From the NCBI GenBank assembly GCA_012511525.1, contig JAAZFW010000247.1, positions 1 through 6,646 on the forward strand: a stretch of 6,646 nt of DNA, read 5' to 3'. The notes beneath the pieces were generated by a model. The model worked only from the letters and a program-made list of their open reading frames with translations. It was not told the origin of the DNA and did not search any database. Every line of letters begins with the position of its first letter. Positions within the stretch are counted from its first letter, which is position 1. The stretch is from Clostridiaceae bacterium. GTDB taxonomy: Bacteria; Bacillota; Clostridia; Saccharofermentanales; UBA5734. Below, in pieces: positions 1 to 5,369 of the stretch. The translations under genes and the position numbers were made by a program.

Positions 1-830
1 CCTTCGGGCATCGCACCGGACGCCGCATTCTCGTCCGGAGTTGCATCCGTCGCCTTGGGACGCCAGGGGTAAACGCTTTCCGGTTTGATCAGGCAATAGC
101 CGATATCCGAGCTCTCCTGGGCGATCCGGCCCCATTCCGCTTCGCTGAGCGTCTCCTGGGCCAGGGGCAGCAGGATGTTTTCTTCCTTGAATATCATCTC
201 CCGGACCCGGACCATGGCGTCCTGGACCTGGCTTCGCAGCGCGTCGGTCATTTCCTGCTGGCCGGACCAGGCGGCGACAGCCTGGCGGACCGCCTTGATC
301 TGCGCGCGGATTTCGTCGTCCACGCCCCACATGACCTTGGGCGGGGCGGTGACACCGTTCTTTTCCAGGTAGGGGAAAAGCAGGTTTTCCTTGCGGCTGT
401 AATGGGTGTCGATCGAAAGGAGCTTGTCCAGGGCATCCAATAGCCTGTCCTTGACGGCACCCTCGGCCGGTTTGGCCAGGAGCGGTTCGATCTCCTTGGC
501 CATCAGGCGCTCCAGGTGGCGGTTTTCGCGCTGAAACACCTGGATGGGATGGCCGGGGATTTCCGCCGGCTCGGACGGCTGGTGGATTTCCTCGATCGAC
601 CCCTTGAAAACAGCGGCGTGCACATCGCACAGGCGCTGGATTTCCGTGACCGGCATGCCCTCCGAAACGAGCTCCTGCTCCAGTTTGGATATCTCGGCTG
701 CCGAAACATGGCCGAAGTGGGCTTCGAATTCGCCGCGGACTTCATCGACGGTCTTGCCGTCATGCAACTGCTGGATCAGGGCTTTGAGCTGGTCGCGGCG
801 CTGCCGGCTGTTGTTGATCAATTCACTCAT
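1..830 (-). CDS. DUF438 / hemerythrin (HHE) domain protein, C-terminus cut by window edge
   Basis: 276 codons are visible without a stop; the 3' end is beyond base 1. I chose the ATG at 830 because a GAAAGG ribosome site (846-841) lies 10 bases upstream and the protein opens like the family (MSELINNSRQRR). Residues about 5-82 are a DUF438 domain, ending in the family hallmark LCDVHAAVFKGSIEE (67-81). Residues about 92-225 form a hemerythrin-like four-helix bundle with candidate iron ligands H94, H105, H143, E148 and E217/E218 (HPIQVF, HYSRKENLLFPYL, FKEENILLP). At the position where classical hemerythrins have a third-helix His there is WGVDDEIR (D171); I cannot say whether this is normal for DUF438 proteins. 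Known relatives usually continue into a PAS domain after a GYCLIKPESVYPW-like linker, which is present here (244-256), so a PAS domain is expected off the edge. Members are thought to bind non-haem di-iron and to act in sensing or repair linked to O2, NO or iron-sulfur damage; the exact role here is inference. The protein is probably cytoplasmic, since no signal peptide or membrane segment is seen. Confidence 0.88.
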   Translation of the reverse strand, partial: MSELINNSRQRRDQLKALIQQLHDGKTVDEVRGEFEAHFGHVSAAEISKLEQELVSEGMPVTEIQRLCDVHAAVFKGSIEEIHQPSEPAEIPGHPIQVFQRENRHLERLMAKEIEPLLAKPAEGAVKDRLLDALDKLLSIDTHYSRKENLLFPYLEKNGVTAPPKVMWGVDDEIRAQIKAVRQAVAAWSGQQEMTDALRSQVQDAMVRVREMIFKEENILLPLAQETLSEAEWGRIAQESSDIGYCLIKPESVYPWRPKATDATPDENAASGAMPE

Positions 831-942
831 CTTTTCATATCCTTTCGTGTGTAGCCGCGGCAGGATCGGGTCCGGCCGGCGGCGGCCAATGGGGGATTGG
901 GAAGGGATATAACCCGGGGCAAGTCCCCCCATGTCTGCTGCT
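831..942 (-). other. GC-rich 5' leader of the DUF438 gene with overlapping inverted repeats
   Basis: If transcription begins near 942, this is a leader of about 112 bases. It holds three perfect inverted repeats: GGGG-5-CCCC (916-928), CCAAT-GGGGG-ATTGG (886-900) and GGCCG-GCGG-CGGCC (874-887). The last two share bases 886-887, so they could not both form fully. I recognise no riboswitch family, and no run of T follows any stem, so I do not call a terminator. The ribosome site (841-846) lies outside the stems. The leader carries no gene that I can support. Confidence 0.4.
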
Positions 943-948
943 GGATCA

Positions 949-954
949 AGCATA
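949..954 (-). promoter_or_regulatory. -10 element of the DUF438 promoter
   Basis: The minus strand reads TATGCT, four of six consensus bases. A 17-base spacer would put the -35 hexamer at CAGAGA (977-972), which does not resemble TTGACA. That is expected for an activator-dependent promoter. The centre of the -10 lies 32 bases from the centre of the FNR-type box at 977-990, the same offset as in class II FNR/CRP promoters (box at -41.5, -10 centred near -9.5). The predicted start of transcription is about 942. Confidence 0.55.
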
Positions 955-976
955 CCGCCTGCTCCGGCAAATCTCT

Positions 977-990
977 GTGATCAGGATCAA
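977..990 (-). promoter_or_regulatory. FNR-type operator box (TTGAT-N4-ATCAC)
   Basis: The minus strand reads TTGATCCTGATCAC, matching the FNR consensus TTGAT-N4-ATCAA at nine of ten defined bases. The other half, read on the plus strand, is GTGAT, a CRP-like half-site. The box overlaps the TGA stop (989-987) of the FNR-like regulator and lies 147 bases before the DUF438 ATG. With the -10 at 954-949 it is placed for class II activation of the DUF438 gene. The regulator encoded next to it has the matching recognition helix (E199, S202, R203), so local control is likely, though inferred. Confidence 0.65.
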
Positions 991-1697
991 AATTTGCTGT
1001 TGGCCTTCAAGGCGTCGAGGTCGAGGATCTGAATGTTCTTGTGGCCGATCGCGCGGATGACGCCGTCGAGTTCAAGCTGGCTGAATTTCCTGGAAACCGT
1101 CTCCCGGGCAACCCCGAGGTAACTGGCGATGCCTTCCCGGCTGAGCGGCAGGCGAACCAAAAGGCCGCCGGCTTGCCGGCGGCCGTACTTTTCGGCAAAT
1201 TCAAGCAGCAGCGCCTGTACGCGGCTGTCCAGGCTCTGGCTGCCCAGTGTTTTCTCCAGAGCGTGCAAACGCTTGCTTAAAGCGGTCAGGACCTGGAGCG
1301 CGATGTTGGGATGAGTCTTTAGCAGATCCTGGAAATCGGCCCGGAAGAGCTGGCACAACCGGACATCGGTCAGCGCCTCGAGCTGGTAGGGCGCCGCCTC
1401 GTCGTGAAAGAGGCCGTGTTCGCCGAAAAAGTCGCCTTCGCTGAACAGGTAGACGATCTGCTCCTTGCCGTCTTCGGAGTAGCGGGAGGCTTTGACCTTC
1501 CCGGTATTGACGATCGTGATGGCGTCTGCCCGGTCTCCGGCCGACAGGATGACGGATCCCTTGGGGACGCTGCGATGCAGGATGCGCCGGGCGATCGTTT
1601 CCAGGTCTTCACGGGCCAGATCGGCAAAAATCGGGACCTTCTGCATGCAGAGCTTGTCCAGGCACAACTGGCAGTCCGGGCCGCACGCTAACGGCAA
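987..1697 (-). CDS. FNR-type Crp/Fnr family transcriptional regulator, [4Fe-4S] oxygen sensor
   Basis: The product is 236 residues from a TTG start at 1697. The open frame extends to an ATG at 1796 (269 residues), but that extension contains a promoter (1748-1719), and AAAGGGGG sits 8 bases before the TTG. A GTG at 1706 is another in-frame codon but lies inside the ribosome site. The N-terminus has four cysteines, C5-x3-C9-x2-C12-x4-C17, almost the layout of E. coli FNR (C16, C20, C23, C29). C115, in the stretch DVRLCQLF, aligns with FNR C122, so a full cluster ligand set is present. Residues about 20-135 are the cyclic-nucleotide-binding-type beta barrel with the GDFFGEHGLF loop (88-97), followed by a dimerisation helix and a winged HTH with SREGIASYLG and RETVSR (198-203). 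E199, S202 and R203 match the FNR residues that read TTGAT. The protein should dimerise with its cluster when oxygen is low and bind DNA. No terminator follows its stop, so read-through into the DUF438 gene is possible. Confidence 0.9.
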   Translation of the reverse strand: MPLACGPDCQLCLDKLCMQKVPIFADLAREDLETIARRILHRSVPKGSVILSAGDRADAITIVNTGKVKASRYSEDGKEQIVYLFSEGDFFGEHGLFHDEAAPYQLEALTDVRLCQLFRADFQDLLKTHPNIALQVLTALSKRLHALEKTLGSQSLDSRVQALLLEFAEKYGRRQAGGLLVRLPLSREGIASYLGVARETVSRKFSQLELDGVIRAIGHKNIQILDLDALKANSKF

Positions 1698-1705
1698 ATC
1701 GACCA

Positions 1706-1713
1706 CCCCCTTT
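1706..1713 (-). promoter_or_regulatory. Ribosome binding site that fixes the regulator start at TTG 1697
   Basis: The minus strand reads AAAGGGGG (1713-1706), a strong Shine-Dalgarno sequence, with 8 bases to the TTG at 1697-1695. No comparable site precedes the ATG at 1796 at a suitable distance. Confidence 0.7.
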
Positions 1714-1718
1714 ACCTC

Positions 1719-1748
1719 ATTATACCAAACGGATCGGGCTCCGGTCAG
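1719..1748 (-). promoter_or_regulatory. Promoter of the FNR-type regulator (extended -10)
   Basis: The minus strand has CTGACC (1748-1743, four of six), an 18-base spacer, and a perfect TATAAT (1724-1719) preceded by TGG, making an extended -10. Transcription should start near 1712, 10 to 15 bases before the TTG start codon, which gives a very short leader containing the ribosome site. I see no FNR box over this promoter, so autoregulation is not evident. Confidence 0.7.
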
Positions 1749-1749
1749 C

Positions 1750-1761
1750 CTGGCTTGCCAG
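1750..1761. repeat. Short palindrome CTGGC-TT-GCCAG between divergent promoters
   Basis: This perfect 5+2+5 inverted repeat overlaps the -35 hexamer of the plus-strand promoter (1755-1760) and abuts the -35 of the minus-strand promoter (1743-1748). The position suits an operator acting on both directions, but the arms are short and no regulator is identified. Confidence 0.35.
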
Positions 1762-1783
1762 AACAGGTGTCCTGCAGGATAAT
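1755..1783 (+). promoter_or_regulatory. Promoter of the ABC exporter operon
   Basis: TTGCCA (1755-1760, five of six) and GATAAT (1778-1783, five of six) are separated by the optimal 17 bases. Transcription would start near 1790, leaving a leader of about 30 bases before the GTG at 1820. It lies back to back with the regulator promoter, their -35 hexamers only 6 bases apart, so the two polymerases would compete for space. Confidence 0.72.
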
Positions 1784-1819
1784 GATGACAAGACAAAAAT
1801 CAAGTTCCGGAGGTTACCC

Positions 1820-3580
1820 GTGTCTGCTTTCCGACGCATGCTGCATCACGCGGCGCCCTATAAGCTTTACTTGCTGCTGGCAGGTTTCTCGACATTGATG
1901 ATCACCGCGCTCAACCTGGTAGCGCCCTGGCTGGTGCGGGACCTGACGAACATCCTGCTCGGGACGCTCGATGACATGACGCTGCGCCGCATCGGCCGGA
2001 TTGCCGTTATTTTGGGCCTGACCTACCTGGGACGGGCAGGCTTCAGGTTCGTCAGCAACTACTTTGCCCATGTCGGCGCCTGGCGATTGGTCACGGACAT
2101 GCGCGTCAAGGTGTACGACCACCTGCAGCGGCTGTCGCTCAGCTACTACCATGACAAGCAGACCGGCCAGCTGATGAGCCGTGTCGTCAACGACACCGCC
2201 CAGCTGGAGACCCTGATTGCCCACGCGATCCCCGAGCTTTTCACCAACATCCTGATCCTGATCGGCGTGGCGATTCTGCTCTTCGTGATCCAGCCGCTTT
2301 TAGCCTTGTTCACCTTGATCCCGATCCCGTTTCTGGCTGTCGGCAGCGTCTTTTTCATGAAGCGGATCCGTCCGGATTTCAGAGCCGCCCAGCAGTCGCT
2401 GGCCGAACTGAACGCCGGTCTTCAGGACAACTTGTCCGGCATCAAGGAGATCCAGGTCTTCAACCAGCAAAAGCGCGAAGCCCGCAACATCGAGAAAACC
2501 GCCGCCAGCTGGCGTGACGCCATCCTGCGTGCCTTGAAGAAGAGCGCCATTTTCCACCCGATGATCGAGTTTATCAGCGCTTCCGGGCATGTCATCGTCG
2601 TCGGCTTTGGCGGCTATCTCGCCTGGCAGGGTCAGATGAATGTCGCCGACATCATTGGGTTTTTGATGTACCTCAACCTGTTCTACCAGCCGATCACGCA
2701 CCTGGCGCGCGTCGCCGAGGATGTCCAGACGGCCCTGGCCGGCGCGGAACGCGTCCTGCAGGTCCTGGACGCGGAACCGGACGTGGGCGACCGGCCCGGC
2801 GCCCGGGAGATCGAGCGCGTCCAGGGCGATATCGTCTTTGAGCATGTCGATTTTTCCTACGCGGCGGACATATCTGTGCTCAAGGATATCTCTTTTCAGG
2901 CCAAACCCGGCCAGATGGTGGCCCTCGTCGGCCCGACCGGTGTCGGCAAGACGACGATGGTCTCGCTGCTGGCCCGTTTCTACGAGCCGACCGCCGGCCG
3001 CATCCTGATCGACGGCAACGACATCGCCGAATTGACCCTGCATGCCCTGCGCGAACAGATCAGCATCGTGCTTCAGGACGTGTTCCTCTTTCATGGAACC
3101 GTCGAGGAGAACATCGCTTACGGCCTCGAACAAACCACGCACGAGGACGTCGTGCGCGCGGCCCAGATCGCCCGGGCTCACGACTTTATCTCCGAGCTGC
3201 CCCAGGGCTACCAGACCCTGGTGGGCGAGCGCGGTATCCGCCTGTCCGGCGGGCAGAAGCAGCGCCTGGCCATCGCCAGGGCGGTGCTGCGCGACAAGCC
3301 GATCCTGATCCTGGACGAGGCGACCGCCTCGGTCGACACGGAAACCGAAACCGAGATCCAGCGGGCCATTCAGACGCTGGTCGGAAGCCGGACGATCGTG
3401 GTCATCGCCCACCGTCTCTCGACTGTGCGCCGCGCGGACCAGATTCTGGTCCTGGAACAGGGCCGGATCGTCGAAAGCGGCAGCCACGATCAGCTGTTGG
3501 CCAAGCAGGGTCTCTACGCGCGCCTTTATGGCGCCCGTCCGGCCGGGACCGGCGATTTTTTGCCGGGCCCCGCATCCTGA
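1820..3580 (+). CDS. ABC exporter half-transporter (multidrug/lipid type, fused membrane and ATPase domains)
   Basis: 586 residues, the usual length for an MsbA/LmrA/BmrA-like half-transporter that works as a dimer in the cytoplasmic membrane. The GTG start has GGAGG (1809-1813) 6 bases upstream. Six membrane helices are seen at about 16-38, 57-82, 138-157, 159-180, 245-268 and 276-296, with a coupling-type segment in the cytoplasmic loop (FNQQKRE, 214-220). The ATPase domain begins near 335: aromatic A-loop Y347, Walker A GPTGVGKTT (371-379), Q-loop Q419, signature LSGGQ (475-479), Walker B ILILDE (495-500) and switch H531. All catalytic residues are present, so it should be active. Substrate cannot be told from sequence: drug, lipid or peptide export are all possible. 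Only one half-transporter is present here, favouring a homodimer. It is the first gene of a likely operon with the carboxypeptidase, whose start lies 8 bases past the stop. Confidence 0.93.
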   Translation: MSAFRRMLHHAAPYKLYLLLAGFSTLMITALNLVAPWLVRDLTNILLGTLDDMTLRRIGRIAVILGLTYLGRAGFRFVSNYFAHVGAWRLVTDMRVKVYDHLQRLSLSYYHDKQTGQLMSRVVNDTAQLETLIAHAIPELFTNILILIGVAILLFVIQPLLALFTLIPIPFLAVGSVFFMKRIRPDFRAAQQSLAELNAGLQDNLSGIKEIQVFNQQKREARNIEKTAASWRDAILRALKKSAIFHPMIEFISASGHVIVVGFGGYLAWQGQMNVADIIGFLMYLNLFYQPITHLARVAEDVQTALAGAERVLQVLDAEPDVGDRPGAREIERVQGDIVFEHVDFSYAADISVLKDISFQAKPGQMVALVGPTGVGKTTMVSLLARFYEPTAGRILIDGNDIAELTLHALREQISIVLQDVFLFHGTVEENIAYGLEQTTHEDVVRAAQIARAHDFISELPQGYQTLVGERGIRLSGGQKQRLAIARAVLRDKPILILDEATASVDTETETEIQRAIQTLVGSRTIVVIAHRLSTVRRADQILVLEQGRIVESGSHDQLLAKQGLYARLYGARPAGTGDFLPGPAS

Positions 3581-3588
3581 CCGGCAAG

Positions 3589-4758
3589 ATGTGTAAAACC
3601 GCCAAACAGTGCCGATGGATTCTTCTCATGGCTATCCTGGCTGCGGTGCTGGGCCTGGCGGCCGTTCCGGCGGCCGCGTCTTCCGGCCTCTGGCCGCCGC
3701 TCGACGCGATTCAGGCTGAAGCCTACGTTGTCTTTGACCGCAGCACGGGCGAGTTTGTCATCGAGCACCAGGCAGACAAGATCAGTTATCCTGCCAGCAC
3801 CACCAAGATCATGACTGCGCTGCTGGCCCTGGAGAACCTGCCGCCGGACCTGGAGACGACCGTTTCGGAAAATGCCGTCGCCCTGGGGTCCGCCTCCTCC
3901 AAGGTCGGGCTGCTGGCCGGCGAGGTGGTTCGGGTGCGTGACCTGATCGCGGGACTGCTGGTCGCGTCCGGCAACGACGCGGCCAACGTTCTGGCTGAAA
4001 CGCTTGACGGGACCTGCGAGCAGTTCGCGTCACGCATGAACCTGAAGGCGGCTGAACTGGGCTTGACGAACACCCATTTCAGCAACCCCAGCGGCCTGCA
4101 CGACGACAGCCATGTGACAACCGCCCGGGAATTGGCTTTACTCGCCGACCACGCCATGAGCAACGAGCAGTTCCGCGCTTTGGCGGGCCTTGGCTGGTAT
4201 GTCATGCCGCCGACCAACCTGCACCCGTATCCGGGCTGGGGCCTGCTAAGCAATTCCAACCGGCTGCTCCTGTTCGGCGAAAGCGCTTTCCAGTCGGCGT
4301 ACATCGCGCGCTACACCGGGGTCAAGACCGGCAGCACCTACTATGCCGGCAACTGCCTGGTTGCCGCCGCCGAACTGGTCGACGGCCGGGAGCTGATCTC
4401 CGTCATCCTGGGTGCCCACGATGCCGACCGGGCCGGCTCGACATTTATCTACAGCCGGACGCTGCTGCACGAAGCCGCAAGCCAGCTCCTGGGGCCGGTG
4501 CCGACTTCGACGCCCGAACCGGAGCCCAGCGCGACCCCGCAGCCCCCGTCGACGCCGCCGACCCCGACACAAGCAGCGATGCCGACACAACCCGCGCGGA
4601 CCCAGACGGGTGCTGCCGAGCCAACGGACCAAGCCGGCTTCTGGAGTGCTGATCCCTGGCGCACGGCGTTCATCCTGCTGTTACCGGTGACCCTCGCGGT
4701 AGGATTAGACGGGCGCAGGCGCAGGCGAAAGCCAATAAGGCCCAGGCGGGTGCGGTGA
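3589..4758 (+). CDS. D-alanyl-D-alanine carboxypeptidase (peptidase S11, PBP5/6-like) with C-terminal membrane anchor
   Basis: 389 residues. The ATG at 3589 is chosen because it supplies the basic n-region of a signal peptide (K3, K6, R9), followed by a hydrophobic core and a likely cleavage after A30 (VPAAA-SS). The site has little Shine-Dalgarno, so translation may be coupled to the ABC gene 8 bases upstream. All three active-site motifs are present: SxxK S70-T-T-K73, SGN 127-129 and KTG 246-248. The enzyme should remove the terminal D-Ala from peptidoglycan stem peptides outside the membrane. After the catalytic domain, about residue 305, comes a Pro/Thr-rich linker (to about 350), then a hydrophobic helix (about 359-373, TAFILLLPVTLAVGL) and a strongly basic tail (GRRRRRKPIRPRR). 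This replaces the beta-rich PBP5 C-terminal domain and amphipathic helix of E. coli enzymes and makes it a predicted type I membrane protein with a flexible stalk. Confidence 0.92.
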   Translation: MCKTAKQCRWILLMAILAAVLGLAAVPAAASSGLWPPLDAIQAEAYVVFDRSTGEFVIEHQADKISYPASTTKIMTALLALENLPPDLETTVSENAVALGSASSKVGLLAGEVVRVRDLIAGLLVASGNDAANVLAETLDGTCEQFASRMNLKAAELGLTNTHFSNPSGLHDDSHVTTARELALLADHAMSNEQFRALAGLGWYVMPPTNLHPYPGWGLLSNSNRLLLFGESAFQSAYIARYTGVKTGSTYYAGNCLVAAAELVDGRELISVILGAHDADRAGSTFIYSRTLLHEAASQLLGPVPTSTPEPEPSATPQPPSTPPTPTQAAMPTQPARTQTGAAEPTDQAGFWSADPWRTAFILLLPVTLAVGLDGRRRRRKPIRPRRVR

Positions 4759-4762
4759 ACGC

Positions 4763-5263
4763 ATGGACGGCGAACTGGTCTGCCATCCGTTCGAGCCGGT
4801 CTGGAGCCCCTCCAGCCAGGTCCTGATCCTGGGAACCATGCCGTCGCTGAAGTCGCGGCTCAACCAGTTCTACTACGGCCATCCCCAAAACCGTTTCTGG
4901 CCTTTGCTGGCCAGGCTGTTCGCCTGTCCGGTGCCGCAGACCAGCGACGCCAGGCGCGCGCTGATCCTGGATCATCAACTGGCCTTGTGGGATGTCCTTA
5001 TGCGGTGCACGATCCGGGGATCGGCCGACAGCGCCATCCGCTCGCCAACCGTCAACCCGATCGCGGACCTGGTTGCCCGCTGTCCGATCAGGCTGGTGGT
5101 TGCCAACGGACAGAAGGCCGGTGCGCTCTACCGGCAGCATGTGCAGGCCCAGATCCGGCTGCCGCTGGTCGTGCTGCCATCGACCAGCCCGGCCAATGCC
5201 CGTCTGTCACTCGACGACCTCGCCGAAACCTGGCAGGTCATTCCCGATTGCCTTTCATCCTGA
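4763..5263 (+). CDS. DNA-deoxyinosine (hypoxanthine) glycosylase, UDG superfamily
   Basis: 166 residues, a normal length for this family. The N-terminal block LILGTMPS (21-28) followed by YYGHPQNRFW (37-46) is the family pattern, and the C-terminal block LPSTSPANA (138-146) matches the substrate-loop motif of the deoxyinosine glycosylases; VVANGQKA (112-119) lies between them. Relatives excise hypoxanthine formed by adenine deamination, opening base excision repair; a uracil activity cannot be excluded from sequence. The enzyme is cytoplasmic, with no signal or membrane segment. The ATG lies only 4 bases after the carboxypeptidase stop, with GGCGGG upstream, so translation is probably coupled and the gene shares the exporter operon. 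The functional link to its neighbours is unclear. Confidence 0.85.
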   Translation: MDGELVCHPFEPVWSPSSQVLILGTMPSLKSRLNQFYYGHPQNRFWPLLARLFACPVPQTSDARRALILDHQLALWDVLMRCTIRGSADSAIRSPTVNPIADLVARCPIRLVVANGQKAGALYRQHVQAQIRLPLVVLPSTSPANARLSLDDLAETWQVIPDCLSS

Positions 5264-5310
5264 TTCGCATCCCATCTGGCAAAACAATCTCCTCAAACGG
5301 GGCCTATTTG

Positions 5311-5319
5311 TGTTATTGT
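5311..5319 (+). promoter_or_regulatory. Probable extended -10 promoter of galT
   Basis: TGT-TATTGT forms an extended -10 (TGn plus four of six) in the AT-richest part of the gap. No good -35 is found at 16-18 bases upstream (CCTCAA at 17). Transcription would begin near 5326, giving a leader of about 44 bases. The galT gene is thus likely transcribed on its own, though no terminator of the upstream operon is visible either. Confidence 0.45.
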
Positions 5320-5328
5320 AAAAAGGTC

Positions 5329-5346
5329 GCCGGGAAAAGCGCCGGC
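5329..5346 (+). repeat. Small inverted repeat in the galT leader
   Basis: GCCGG (5329-5333) and CCGGC (5342-5346) could pair around an 8-base loop just after the predicted transcription start. No T-run follows, so it is not a terminator. It ends well before the ribosome site (AAGG within 5359-5363). Role unknown. Confidence 0.3.
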
Positions 5347-5369
5347 AAACGAACAGGGAAGGGAAGACC

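Noticed and set aside
941..949. Second TTGATCC half-site on the minus strand, 41 bases from the FNR box
   Set aside because: The facing half reads CAGC rather than ATCAA, so it is not a palindromic box. It also lies at the predicted transcription start, and a single half-site is common by chance.
831..986. Rho-independent terminator after the FNR-type regulator
   Set aside because: Several GC-rich stems exist, but none is followed by a T-run on the minus strand.
1814..2224. 136-codon minus-strand frame over the start of the ABC gene
   Set aside because: It is antisense to the exporter's first membrane helices, has low-complexity composition and no ribosome site, and would overlap the divergent gene's leader.
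2300..3487. 395-codon open frame on the minus strand, opposite the ABC exporter
   Set aside because: It lies wholly antisense to a complete ABC transporter with every ATPase motif. The translation is rich in D, G, R and Q with no recognisable domain, as expected from the reverse of GC-rich codons.
5264..5369. Terminator between the glycosylase and galT
   Set aside because: The only stem (5329-5346) lies after the predicted galT promoter and is followed by AAACGAAC, not T residues.
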